Source of the DNA: Fimbriiglobus sp.
Lineage (GTDB): Bacteria > Planctomycetota > Planctomycetia > Gemmatales > Gemmataceae
Length of the DNA stretch: 38,434 nucleotides
Reading direction: 5' to 3'
Assembly: GCA_025351325.1 (NCBI GenBank)
Contig: JANXWE010000142.1
Span: 1-38,434 of the forward strand
Shown: in pieces, positions 8,028 to 16,030 of the stretch
How positions within the stretch are numbered: position 1 is the stretch's first letter
Layout: every line of letters starts with the position of its first letter
Notes under the pieces: generated by a model
The model's database searches: none
What the model was told of the DNA's origin: nothing
What the model saw: only the letters and a program-made list of their open reading frames with translations
Program-made: the position numbers and the translations under genes

Positions 8028-9406
8028 CCCTGACCACGCGATTGACACTGTTCTTTCTGAGCGCGCTCGGCTTGGTACTCACCGCGTTTTCCATCACGCT
8101 GTACTTGTTGGCCCACCACCATCTGCACCGGCAGTTGCACGACCGGGCGGCCGCGACGCTCGCCACGCTGATGGCGCGGGCCGAAATCGATCCCGAGGGA
8201 GTGGAGTGGGAATTGAAGAGTACGAGGCGCGAGTCCGAGTACCACCACGGGGCCGTGTTCCAGACGGATGGGGAGCGTTTGGAAGGTGACGCAGAACTGG
8301 AGTGCTACCGGGATCAATCGATCTCCGAGAAGCGCGGGCTGGCAGCGGAAATCGACGGCCGGGGTTGGCACGTCGTCCGCCAAATGATCGCCCACCCGAA
8401 TCCAGAAACACTTCCGCAAACACTCAAACCGAACTGCTACCGTTCCCTCACGTTCGTCGTCGCCTACCCGACGGCCCCCGTCGATGCGACGTTGCGAACC
8501 TTGGCGTCGAGCCTCGCCGGGAGTTCGCTGCTCGTCTGGTTGGCGGCGGCATTTGCGGCGCGGTGGGTCTGCCGCCGGGCACTGCGGCCCGTCACAGCTA
8601 TGGCCGGAGCCGCCCGCAAGTTCAGTCCCAATCAGCTCGTCGAACGGTTGCCGCTACCCGCGGCAAAGGATGAACTGCACGACCTCGCTGGGGCGTTCAA
8701 CGACTTGCTCACACGCCAGCAGAATGCGTTCGAACGCCAGAAGCGGTTCACCGGCGAAGCGTCTCACCAGTTGCGAACCCCGCTGACGGCCATGCTCGGG
8801 CAACTCGAAGTGGCCCTGCGTCGCGACCGCGACCCCGGTGAGTACCGGAGCGCTCTCACGACCGCAAAAACGCAAGCACTCCGCTTGCAAGAAATTGTCG
8901 AAAGCCTGCTGTTTCTCGCCCGCGCCGATGCGGAAGCCCACCGCCCGGAACTTCAGTGCATCGACTTACGAACCTGGCTCGGCGAATACCTCCACGACAC
9001 CTGGGGTGCCCACGTCCGCTGGCCGGACATTCGATTGCACCTGCCCACGTCAGCCGACATTGTGATCAAAATCCATCCGGTGCTGTTCGGGCAAGCGCTC
9101 GGAAATTTACTCGAGAACGCCCTCAAGTTTAGCCCCCCGGGTTCGGACGTGGACGTCCGGGTGGAGTCGCACGCTGGCACCATCTCACTTGCGGTGAGCG
9201 ATCAGGGTTGTGGCATTTCCGCAGCGGATCAGCCCCACATTTTCAAGCCGTTCTTCCGCGCCGCCAGTGCCCGCACATCCGGGACGACGGGCGTCGGCCT
9301 CGGCCTCGCCATCACGGCCCACATCGTCGAAACGATGGGTGGGAAGCTGATCTGGCACAGTCTGACCGGCTCCGGGAGTCGCTTTCAGATTGAATTCCCG
9401 AAGTAA
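8024..9406 (+). CDS. Membrane sensor histidine kinase
   Basis: This is the sensor partner of the regulator at 7338. A transmembrane helix lies at residues 8-30, a periplasmic sensor region of about 130 residues follows, and a second helix spans about 155-180. Then come a HAMP-type linker and the dimerisation domain with phosphoacceptor H248 in EASHQLRTPL. The ATPase domain shows NLLENALKFSP (N box), DQGCGIS (G1) and GVGLGLAI (G2). All catalytic boxes are intact, and the length of 460 fits CusS-like kinases. The periplasmic domain has no recognisable ligand motif. The start is fixed by the ATGA overlap with the upstream gene. Confidence 0.95.
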   Translation: MTLTTRLTLFFLSALGLVLTAFSITLYLLAHHHLHRQLHDRAAATLATLMARAEIDPEGVEWELKSTRRESEYHHGAVFQTDGERLEGDAELECYRDQSISEKRGLAAEIDGRGWHVVRQMIAHPNPETLPQTLKPNCYRSLTFVVAYPTAPVDATLRTLASSLAGSSLLVWLAAAFAARWVCRRALRPVTAMAGAARKFSPNQLVERLPLPAAKDELHDLAGAFNDLLTRQQNAFERQKRFTGEASHQLRTPLTAMLGQLEVALRRDRDPGEYRSALTTAKTQALRLQEIVESLLFLARADAEAHRPELQCIDLRTWLGEYLHDTWGAHVRWPDIRLHLPTSADIVIKIHPVLFGQALGNLLENALKFSPPGSDVDVRVESHAGTISLAVSDQGCGISAADQPHIFKPFFRAASARTSGTTGVGLGLAITAHIVETMGGKLIWHSLTGSGSRFQIEFPK

Positions 9407-9425
9407 TCCCGCTGCAGCTGGGTTC

Positions 9426-9464
9426 TCGTCAAGCGGAGCGAGAGGACTACAATTCCAGTAGGAA
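9426..9464 (+). promoter_or_regulatory. Candidate promoter and operator of the ArsR-type gene
   Basis: TCGTCA (9426-9431) and TACAAT (9448-9453) are spaced by 16 bp and lie about 25 nt before the start codon. A dyad, TTCC-AGTA-GGAA (9453-9464), covers the end of the -10 box and the expected transcription start. That is where ArsR/SmtB repressors often bind their own promoter. Both boxes were read by eye. Confidence 0.4.
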
Positions 9465-9477
9465 ATTTACTTCGTGG

Positions 9478-9828
9478 ATGAGGCCAATGGCTAAGGACAA
9501 ATTACAACCGGAACGCTGTGCCGAAGTGTTAGGAGCACTTGCGGCCCCAGAACGGCTGATGATCGTCCGGTTCTTGGGCGACGGCCCACGCAATGTCACC
9601 GAGATCGCCGCGATGCTTGCGGTTCCGGCCGTCAACGTGTCCCATCACTTGATGGTGCTGAAAGTGGCGAAATTGATTCGTGGTAAGAAGTCGGGCCGAT
9701 TCGTGAACTACGGACTGTGTCCTGGCGTCCTCGCCGAAGCTGTCGCAGCCGGGATCGATGAACGAGCACTCAACCTCGGCTGTTGTCGCTTGGTACTCCC
9801 CATGACCGATGTCAAACCGGACTGTTGA
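9478..9828 (+). CDS. ArsR/SmtB-family transcriptional repressor
   Basis: This 116-residue winged-helix protein matches the ArsR fold. The helix pair LGALAAPERLMIVRFLGDGPRNVTEIA is followed by the recognition helix VPAVNVSHHLMVLKVAKLI and the wing RGKKSGRFVNYGL. Such proteins repress metal-resistance or stress genes and leave DNA when ligand binds. Metal sites on the recognition helix (CxC type) are absent. Three cysteines sit near the C-terminus instead (GCC at 101-103, and the last residue), which could bind a soft metal or a thiol reagent. ATG at 9487 is an alternative start. The gene overlaps the convergent exonuclease gene by 17 bp. No obvious target gene is adjacent apart from itself. 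Confidence 0.85.
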   Translation: MRPMAKDKLQPERCAEVLGALAAPERLMIVRFLGDGPRNVTEIAAMLAVPAVNVSHHLMVLKVAKLIRGKKSGRFVNYGLCPGVLAEAVAAGIDERALNLGCCRLVLPMTDVKPDC

Positions 9829-10366
9829 TCGCCGCTTCCGTCGCGTACGCCGCGATCAAGATTCGGGCACACGCTTCCGCGTCACTTCCCGCATCGTGGT
9901 GCCTCAACCCGATTCCCAAACGAGCGCAGACCGCCGGCAAATTGTTGGGTCGCTCATTCCATTTCTTGCGGGCCACCTGCACCGTGCAGACGAACGGCAG
10001 TGCCGGAATCGCCAAACCGGCCACTATGCAACAGGTGTGCAGAACTTTGCGGTCGAACGAAGAATTGTGTGCGACCAATGCATTGGCACCGTCGAGCATC
10101 GGAGCTAACTCCGGCCAGATTTCGCCGAACGACGGGGCGTCTCGTACCATCGCCCAAGTGATGCCGTGGATCGATGTGAACACGATCCGCTGCCGCGGGG
10201 GCCGAATCAGCACCACGCGCTTGGCGACCACTTTCAAATTCTCGACGCGCACCAAGCCGATGGCGCAGGCACTGTCGGCCCAGTAGTCGGCCGTTTCGAA
10301 ATCAATCGCCACGAAGGCCCCGTTCGCCGGGGGCAATCGCAGCGGTTTCGGGCGACGCGGGGCCAT
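9812..10366 (-). CDS. DEDDh 3'-5' exonuclease (DNA polymerase III epsilon/RNase T type)
   Basis: This 184-residue nuclease domain removes nucleotides from 3' ends using two metal ions. The DEDDh residues are visible: D22-x-E24 in VAIDFETAD, D105 in AHNSSFD, and H157 to D162 in HDAGSDAEA. Small stand-alone members act in repair or RNA trimming; the exact substrate is unknown. The ATG at 10366 is chosen because it overlaps the stop of the preceding gene by one base (TGATG), the usual coupling signal, and the conserved domain starts soon after. Its 3' end overlaps the convergent ArsR gene by 17 bp. Codons and composition match the neighbours. Confidence 0.85.
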   Translation of the reverse strand: MAPRRPKPLRLPPANGAFVAIDFETADYWADSACAIGLVRVENLKVVAKRVVLIRPPRQRIVFTSIHGITWAMVRDAPSFGEIWPELAPMLDGANALVAHNSSFDRKVLHTCCIVAGLAIPALPFVCTVQVARKKWNERPNNLPAVCARLGIGLRHHDAGSDAEACARILIAAYATEAAINSPV

Positions 10367-11394
10367 CACTCTTGTGGCACCGTGAAATCGGCGATGTAAA
10401 GCTGCGTCGGGGAACGCCCATCGCGACTGCTCGTCCAAAGGATTTTCTTGTAATCGGGGCTGAACACGGGCAGCACATCTTGCCCCGGCGCATGCGTCAA
10501 CCGGGTAGTCTTTCCGGTCTCGATGTTCATCCAGTAAAGGTCGTAATTCGGCCGGGCCAATTCGTTGGAATGGTCGGCCGCCGTGTAAATGATGTGCTTG
10601 CCGTCCTTGTACCAATAGGGCGCCCAGTAGACCCACTTGTCATCGCTGGTCAGTGCTTTCTCACCGGTGCCGTCCGCGTTCACTACGTACAGTTGCAAAC
10701 GATCTTTCTCTTTGCGATCCGAGCGGAAAATCACCTTGGTCGCATCCGGGCTGAAGAACGGCCCGCCGTTGTAACAATCCTTCGCGGTGGTGATCGCCTT
10801 GGCATTCTTGCCGTCCGCGTCCATGGTGTAGAGCTGCACGTTGCCTGCATTCCCGGAGCTATACACAATCTTCTTGCCATCCTGCGAGTAGCTCCCCTCG
10901 GCGGAATACGCCTTCGCGTCCGGGGTCAGGCACTTCAGATTGGCCCCATCAATGTCCGCTTCGTAGATCTTCATAAACGGGTCGAAATCCCAAGAATAAC
11001 GCCGGCGTTTGCCGCTCTTGGCGTCTTCGGCCCGCTGCTTCACTTCGGCCTCGACGTGCGATTTAATATCCGGATCTTCATGGCTACTGGCGAACAAGAT
11101 CCGGCCGTTGGTCGGGTGAAAGTAGGCGCAGGTCGTCCGACCTTTGCCGGGGCTGACCCGGTTGAATTTCCCGGTGCGCAGATCCTGCACGAAGATTTGG
11201 TAGAACGGGTTGCCAGTCCCCTTTTCCTCGGCTTGGTAGATGATCGACTTGCCGTCTGGCGCGAAGTACCCCTCTCCCGCCCGGACGAAATCTTTGGTCA
11301 CTTGGACAATGTTCGTGAGGTGCTTGGCCTCGTCCGCTTTCCAGTCCGTGTCCGCCCCCGCAGCGAAGGCCATCGACAGCAGCAATGCATTCAT
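10366..11394 (-). CDS. Exported TolB-like beta-propeller (PD40 repeats)
   Basis: The 342-residue protein has a short signal peptide (MNALLLSMAFAAGA) and then several PD40/WD40-like repeats. Typical blades read SQDGKKIVYSSGNAG, SPDATKVIFRSDRKE, YKDGKHIIYTAADHS and SPDYKKILWTSSRDG. This fits a TolB C-terminal-type propeller acting in the periplasm as a binding platform. It lacks the TolB N-terminal domain, and no Tol-Pal genes are nearby, so it is not tolB itself. An upstream start at 11520 is open, but ATG 11394 gives the signal peptide directly. It is coupled (TGATG) to the downstream exonuclease gene, an unexpected partner for an exported protein. Partner and ligand are unknown. Confidence 0.75.
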   Translation of the reverse strand: MNALLLSMAFAAGADTDWKADEAKHLTNIVQVTKDFVRAGEGYFAPDGKSIIYQAEEKGTGNPFYQIFVQDLRTGKFNRVSPGKGRTTCAYFHPTNGRILFASSHEDPDIKSHVEAEVKQRAEDAKSGKRRRYSWDFDPFMKIYEADIDGANLKCLTPDAKAYSAEGSYSQDGKKIVYSSGNAGNVQLYTMDADGKNAKAITTAKDCYNGGPFFSPDATKVIFRSDRKEKDRLQLYVVNADGTGEKALTSDDKWVYWAPYWYKDGKHIIYTAADHSNELARPNYDLYWMNIETGKTTRLTHAPGQDVLPVFSPDYKKILWTSSRDGRSPTQLYIADFTVPQE

Positions 11395-11431
11395 GACGCC
11401 AGTCCCGAAATAGTGAACCAGAAACGAACAC

Positions 11432-11809
11432 TCACATCTTAGTGTGCTTCGCATCCGTGCGGGAGCTGTGCCGCTTTCGGTTGTCGTTGAGCAGCCCCAA
11501 CTCGCGGCGTTTCTTTTCAATGTTCGCCCGGGTCCGGTTCAGTTCCAGCGCCAGGACACCCGGTGTCACCTGGAGAGTCTTCAACCGTTCGATCTCTTCC
11601 GCCGTCCAAGGACGCGGTGGCCGGGCCGCTTTCACTTCCTTGAATAAGCACCCGCAAGAGCGGGTGACCCCGACGCGCAAGTTGGCCTGTTTAATGTCGC
11701 AAATCTTGCCGCAATCGCACAAGCAGACCCAGTACTGCGGGATTTTAGACCGCTTTTGAACCAAGAGTCGCCCGTAGCGCTGACCCGCGAGTTCGAGTTT
11801 GGGCTTCAT
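11432..11809 (-). CDS. Small zinc-knuckle plus helix-turn-helix protein (mobile-element-like)
   Basis: The 125-residue protein has two parts. Residues 1-60 read like the N-terminal module of phage and homing-endonuclease AP2/HNH proteins: a GQRYGRLLV opening, then CLCDCGKICD, a basic strand and TRSCGCL. Its closely spaced cysteines could bind zinc. Residues 65-110 (PWTAEEIERLKTLQVTPG to KKRRELGLL) look like a small SANT/Myb-like helix-turn-helix. No nuclease residues are present. The start at 11809 has AGGAAG about 8 nt upstream. The upstream intergenic DNA is visibly AT-rich, hinting at acquisition by transfer. Probably a DNA-binding protein; its role is unknown. Confidence 0.6.
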   Translation of the reverse strand: MKPKLELAGQRYGRLLVQKRSKIPQYWVCLCDCGKICDIKQANLRVGVTRSCGCLFKEVKAARPPRPWTAEEIERLKTLQVTPGVLALELNRTRANIEKKRRELGLLNDNRKRHSSRTDAKHTKM

Positions 11810-11831
11810 GCTAGTCTTCCTATAGAAATAA

Positions 11832-11843
11832 TTGTTCGGACAA
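11832..11843. promoter_or_regulatory. Dyad upstream of the zinc-knuckle gene
   Basis: TTGTTCGGACAA is a 12-bp near-palindrome (one mismatched pair) lying 23 nt before the start of the minus-strand zinc-knuckle gene. It sits in the AT-rich 227-bp divergent region 11810-12036. It could be an operator. I see no convincing paired -35 and -10 boxes there, and no gene. Confidence 0.3.
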
Positions 11844-12036
11844 CGGCACATTTGAATAACTACACCGTCGCACGACCGATAGTAACTATAGTATGGCAAC
11901 TGTTGAGTTGTTGCAAATACCTTTTCAATAATATTAGACGTTTCGGTTCTTTGGGATCAACGCGAACCACGGATTTCGGGAAAGATTCTGCTCGGTTGGG
12001 CGTCCCGATGATTAAATCGGCATTCTCTCGTACAAA

Positions 12037-12855
12037 ATGCTCACCATGGAACAACCGCCGCCCAATGTTCTGCCGTTCCGAGCGCTGAACTCCGATCATC
12101 CCTCGTCGGTGATCCCGGCCGCACGTCGAACCGAATTGTTACTCGAAGCTCTCAAGTCGGCGGTGGCCGAGGCGCGGGAACATCGGCTCTTTGCGGCAGG
12201 GAAGTTCACAGGGCTATTCCCCAACCGCTCCACGGCCTGCGCCGAAGCGGCCCATGAAGCCAATCACCTCGGCCTGTTCGAAACGGTTCGAACCGAAACC
12301 AAGGCCAAACAAGTCATCGAATGGGTTCGGATCACCCCAAAGGGGATCGCCTTCCTCCACGATCACGATTCCCCCAAGGCCGTGTTGCAAGATCTGAAAG
12401 CGACGCTCAACGCCACGGCAGTCGGGGTGCCGGCGTGGATGCACGACACCGGCGAGCAGCTCGCGGAATTGAAGATCGAATTCGAGACCCGCGCCAATGA
12501 GATGATCGGCCAACTCTCGGAACTCACCCGGCGTGTGGAGGCGGCCCTGAGGCGAGTCGATGCGGCGACCCCGAAATTACCGAGCATTTTGCAAACGGTC
12601 GTCCCGTGGGGCGTCACGGCTCTCGAATATCTCGACAGTCGCCGGGAAGTGCTGGCCAGCGGAGACTGCACCCTCCGGGAGCTTTTCGTGGCCTTGCGCC
12701 CCAGGTTCCCGGAATTGTCGGTTCCCGAGTTCCACACGGGTTTGCGCCGGCTCCACGACAACCGCTCGATTCAACTGAACCCCACCGGCTCGGGCAGCGA
12801 CCCGGAATATGCGATCCTGATCGGGGCCGAACTGTGCGACGGCGTGGGCCGGTGA
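12037..12855 (+). CDS. Unknown protein with winged-helix-like N-terminus and coiled coil
   Basis: I do not recognise the family. The 272-residue protein has an N-terminal alpha/beta region. It includes helices around residues 28-85 and the strand-turn WVRITPKGIAFLHDHD, which resembles a winged-helix domain ending in the TxKG turn. A long amphipathic helix (about 132-180, rich in Glu, Leu and Arg) is a likely coiled coil. The C-terminal 80 residues again look helix-turn-helix-like (REVLASGDCTLRELFVALRP). There is no signal peptide or membrane segment, so it should be cytoplasmic. ATG 12046 is an alternative start; neither has a ribosome site. It is followed 57 nt later by the photolyase gene. 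Function is unknown; a regulator is possible. Confidence 0.6.
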   Translation: MLTMEQPPPNVLPFRALNSDHPSSVIPAARRTELLLEALKSAVAEAREHRLFAAGKFTGLFPNRSTACAEAAHEANHLGLFETVRTETKAKQVIEWVRITPKGIAFLHDHDSPKAVLQDLKATLNATAVGVPAWMHDTGEQLAELKIEFETRANEMIGQLSELTRRVEAALRRVDAATPKLPSILQTVVPWGVTALEYLDSRREVLASGDCTLRELFVALRPRFPELSVPEFHTGLRRLHDNRSIQLNPTGSGSDPEYAILIGAELCDGVGR

Positions 12856-12912
12856 ACGGCAATGTGCGAAAAGAAGTAGCAGCACGGCGACTCGCCGCGC
12901 TACCAATAGGGC

Positions 12913-14466
12913 ATGAAACCGAAACGCCCCGCCACCGTCCGTAATTTGGTGCTTGTCCTCGGCGATCAGCTCGATCCGGAATCGTCGGCACTCGAAGGCT
13001 TCGATCCCAAGCTCGATGTCGTCTGGATGGCGGAAGTTCGCGAGGAATCGGAGCACGTCTGGAGCCACAAAGTCCGGATCGCCCTGTTCCTGTCGGCGAT
13101 GCGGCACTTCTGCGACAGTCTGAAATCGCGGGGCTTCACGGTCGATTACCGCTTGCTCGACGACGCCGAGAACGCCGGGTCGTTGGCGGCCGAACTCGCG
13201 GTCGCCATTCGCACACACGAGCCGAAACTGCTGATCGTCACCGAGCCGGGCGAGTACCGGGTGCAGGAATCCCTCATCGCCGCCGCGAAGACAGCGGACG
13301 TACCGCTCGACATCCGCGCGGACAAGCATTTCATCAGTACCACTCACGATTTCGCCAAGTTCGCCGACGGTCGCAAACAGCTCCGTCTCGAATACTTTTA
13401 CCGCGAACTCCGCAAAAAAGCCGGCGTGCTGATGGACGGCGACAAGCCCGAAGGCGGCGACTGGAACTATGACGCCGAGAATCGTGGTAGCTTTGGCAAG
13501 GCCGGCCCCGGACTGGTACCCGCGCCCAGTTCGTTCCCACCCGATGCGATCACCCAAGCGGTGCTCAAACTGGTCGAGAAGCAGTTTGCCGACCATCCTG
13601 GCAATCTCAAACAGTTCGATTGGCCCGTGACCCCCGCCGATGCGGAAGTCGCGTTGCGTGACTTCATCGACCACCGGCTGATTTCGTTCGGCCAATACCA
13701 AGACGCCTCCTGGACGGCCGAACCGTATCTGTACCATTCGCGGTTGTCGGTGACGATGAATTTGAAGTTCATGAATCCACGTCGGGTGGTGCAGGCCGCC
13801 GAACAAGCCTACCGCGACGGACTGGCGCCGTTGCCTGCGGTTGAAGGGTTCATCCGACAAATCCTCGGCTGGCGTGAGTACGTGCGTGGCATCTACTGGC
13901 GCTTCATGCCGGAGTACCTCGACGGCAACGCCCTCGATGCGCACCATCCATTGCCGAAGTTTTACTGGACGGGGGAGACCGACTACCAGTGCTTGAAGCA
14001 GGCCATCGGTCAGACGCTGGAGCTCGGGTACGCGCACCACATCCAACGGCTGATGGTGACGGGGCTGTTCAGCCTGATGCTTGGGGTCGAACCGAAGCAA
14101 GTCCACGAGTGGTACTTGGCCGTGTACGTCGATGCGGTGGAATGGGTGGAGGTGCCCAACGTCATCGGCATGTCGCAGTACGCCGACGGTGGCATCATGG
14201 CCTCGAAGCCTTACGCGGCGACCGGGAAATACATCCAGCGAATGAGCAACTACTGCAAGGGTTGCCAGTACGATCCAGCGAAAAGTACCGGCGCGACCGC
14301 CTGCCCGTTCACCACGCTTTACTGGGATTTCTTGATGCGGCACGAAGAGACGCTGGCAAAGAATCCGCGAATGATTTTGCAGGTCAAGAACCTGAAACGG
14401 TTGGACGCGGCCGAGAAGAAAGCGATCCGCAAACAAGCGGACACGCTCCGGATCAGTCTCCTATGA
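12913..14466 (+). CDS. Iron-sulfur bacterial cryptochrome/photolyase (PhrB type)
   Basis: It belongs to the FAD-dependent deoxyribodipyrimidine photolyase-related family (FeS-BCP), whose characterised members repair (6-4) photoproducts with light. The N-terminal Rossmann domain starts NLVLVLGDQLDP, and the antenna and FAD domains follow. Four cysteines that would hold the [4Fe-4S] cluster are present at C360, C448, C451 and C464. Their spacing matches that I recall for Agrobacterium PhrB (350, 438, 441, 454). The length of 517 is normal. FAD-domain segments such as GWREYVRGIYW and GMSQYADGGIMASKPYAA are intact. The stop overlaps the next gene by 4 nt (ATGA). AATAGGG just before ATG is a close, modest ribosome site. 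Confidence 0.92.
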   Translation: MKPKRPATVRNLVLVLGDQLDPESSALEGFDPKLDVVWMAEVREESEHVWSHKVRIALFLSAMRHFCDSLKSRGFTVDYRLLDDAENAGSLAAELAVAIRTHEPKLLIVTEPGEYRVQESLIAAAKTADVPLDIRADKHFISTTHDFAKFADGRKQLRLEYFYRELRKKAGVLMDGDKPEGGDWNYDAENRGSFGKAGPGLVPAPSSFPPDAITQAVLKLVEKQFADHPGNLKQFDWPVTPADAEVALRDFIDHRLISFGQYQDASWTAEPYLYHSRLSVTMNLKFMNPRRVVQAAEQAYRDGLAPLPAVEGFIRQILGWREYVRGIYWRFMPEYLDGNALDAHHPLPKFYWTGETDYQCLKQAIGQTLELGYAHHIQRLMVTGLFSLMLGVEPKQVHEWYLAVYVDAVEWVEVPNVIGMSQYADGGIMASKPYAATGKYIQRMSNYCKGCQYDPAKSTGATACPFTTLYWDFLMRHEETLAKNPRMILQVKNLKRLDAAEKKAIRKQADTLRISLL

Positions 14467-14882
14467 GAAATGCGATGCCGCCCAAGTGGATGTCCACCAC
14501 CATGATCTTGGCGGGGTGTTACAACCTCGCCTGGGGGTCGTGGGCCGTCTTCTTTCCGACCCATTCGTTCGAGTACTCGGGTTTGCAGAAGCTCGGCAAA
14601 CCACTCGATTATCCGCAACTCTGGCAGTGCATCGGCATGATCGTCGGTGTGTACGGCGTTGGCTATTTGGCCTCGGCACGCAACCCGATTCGACACTGGC
14701 CCGTGATCCTCGTCGGCTTTTTGGGGAAGTGCTTCGGCCCGATGGGGTACGTTTACGGAGTGTCGCGTGGTGAGACGGAACCCGGCACGATCGTCACCAA
14801 TATTTTCAACGATTTAATCTGGCTGCCCGCGTTCGCCATCATTTTGCTACGGGCGTATCAGCTGCGAAACCGGATTGAATGA
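14463..14882 (+). CDS. Small four-helix membrane protein coupled to the photolyase
   Basis: The 139-residue protein has about four hydrophobic segments: TMILAGCYNLAWGSWAVFF, LWQCIGMIVGVYGVGYLA, WPVILVGFLGKCFGPMGYV and LIWLPAFAIILLRAYQL. Similar small inner-membrane proteins occur in planctomycetes and their relatives, often under misleading oxidoreductase names; I know of no proven function. The start is fixed by the ATGA overlap with the photolyase stop. It is therefore translated from the same mRNA, and a link to light or DNA-damage response is possible but inferred only from position. No cofactor motif is visible. Confidence 0.75.
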   Translation: MRNAMPPKWMSTTMILAGCYNLAWGSWAVFFPTHSFEYSGLQKLGKPLDYPQLWQCIGMIVGVYGVGYLASARNPIRHWPVILVGFLGKCFGPMGYVYGVSRGETEPGTIVTNIFNDLIWLPAFAIILLRAYQLRNRIE

Positions 14883-15034
14883 GCAAGTTTACACGAAGGA
14901 AGTCGCCAGCCGTGGAAGTGATGGTTAAGGGAGCAGCAGCAAGTAGCTTTGGTCAGCGGCCCGCTCCAGACGTTGCAAACCGGCAAAGGGTTACGCCGAG
15001 GACGACCTTCCGAGTGAACGCACGATGCGTGACA

Positions 15035-15874
15035 TCAACGCTTGGGAGGGATCACCGTCGGAGTGCTGTCACCCACCGGGAATTTCGGAATGTCCGGAAT
15101 CGAAATCGGCGGGGCCACTTTCGGCACCGGCAACGCCGTTGCCGGCATCTGCATCGGTACCGGAATCGGCGGAGCCACGATCATCGGCATCGGTGGCTTG
15201 ATTTCCGGTACTGTCACCGAAGCCGCTTTTGGCTTCGCCAAGGGCGGTTCGGCTGTCGGCTGCAAATTCGCCCCTTTGCCCATGCCCTGTGTAATAGGGC
15301 GGAACGAACTCTCGCTGACCACCGGCTGCGGTTTTGTCGGGGGCAACGGCACGCTGGCTGGCTTCCGAACCGCCAAGGGTGGCTCTCCCGTCTGATTCGC
15401 AACGCTGGCCGAGGGCGACGTTTTGTATCCGTTCAAGTGGTACTGCCAGAGAGCGGACTTCGCCATGGCCCGGACGTTGGCATCCGGATCCGATTTTTCG
15501 GACGATTCGAGCGCGGCCCCGGCCGTGGGATAGATCGACTTGATTTCGCCCAGCGATTCGGCCGCGATGGCGCGAACGCCGGCATTCGGGTCATTTTGCA
15601 GTGTGGACACGAGCGTTGGGATCACGTCGGCATTGTTGCGCGGATCGAGTGTCCGCAACGTTTCGGCAGCGACTTTCCGCCGATCCGTATCGGGATCTGA
15701 TTGCAGGGTCGCCACCAATTGCTTGATTTTCAGCGAACTGTCCGACTTCGAGGTACTCGGCGCGCTCGGTTGCGACTTGCGTTTGAACAGGCCGAGGCCC
15801 AAGTCGATCGCGCGGGCCTGCTGGGCAGATGCCACAATGAGAGTGGCCGTGAGAATCTTGGCGATACGGTTCAT
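15035..15874 (-). CDS. Exported HEAT-repeat protein with proline-rich tail
   Basis: The 279-residue protein begins with a signal peptide (MNRIAKILTATLIVASAQQARA). Three HEAT-like repeats span about residues 45-140, with the pattern SDPDTDRRKVAAETLRTLD, NDPNAGVRAIAAESLGEI and SDPDANVRAMAKSALWQY. The remaining half is low in complexity: Pro, Val, Ala and Lys with repeated KPxS and PxPxP stretches, ending VIPPKR. Such proteins usually serve as binding scaffolds; this one is probably periplasmic or surface-bound. ATG 15874 is preferred over upstream ATGs because GGAG lies 9 nt before it. The 156 bp separating it from the coaB-like gene hold nothing I recognise. Confidence 0.75.
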   Translation of the reverse strand: MNRIAKILTATLIVASAQQARAIDLGLGLFKRKSQPSAPSTSKSDSSLKIKQLVATLQSDPDTDRRKVAAETLRTLDPRNNADVIPTLVSTLQNDPNAGVRAIAAESLGEIKSIYPTAGAALESSEKSDPDANVRAMAKSALWQYHLNGYKTSPSASVANQTGEPPLAVRKPASVPLPPTKPQPVVSESSFRPITQGMGKGANLQPTAEPPLAKPKAASVTVPEIKPPMPMIVAPPIPVPMQMPATALPVPKVAPPISIPDIPKFPVGDSTPTVIPPKR

Positions 15875-16030
15875 CGGTGTCATCTCCATCCGAACGGGCG
15901 TACAGGGAAGATCGACCGGACGACTCCATTCTTGCCGGAAAATCATGCCGTGTCGGGCGGCCGACGCGGGGTGGGGAGCTGAATCGTGAGTACAACCGGC
16001 AAATCCGGTTGCGCACGTCTTTCCCAACAG

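Noticed and set aside
11394-11520. 42-residue extension of the TolB-like protein
   Set aside because: The extension would hide the signal peptide and overlap the neighbouring zinc-knuckle gene.
12577-14436. 619-codon frame on the minus strand opposite the photolyase
   Set aside because: Antisense shadow of a well-conserved gene; the translation has no family features.
14879-15700. Plus-strand frame after the small membrane protein gene
   Set aside because: Arg/His-rich translation without a domain; the HEAT-repeat gene with signal peptide and ribosome site occupies the minus strand.
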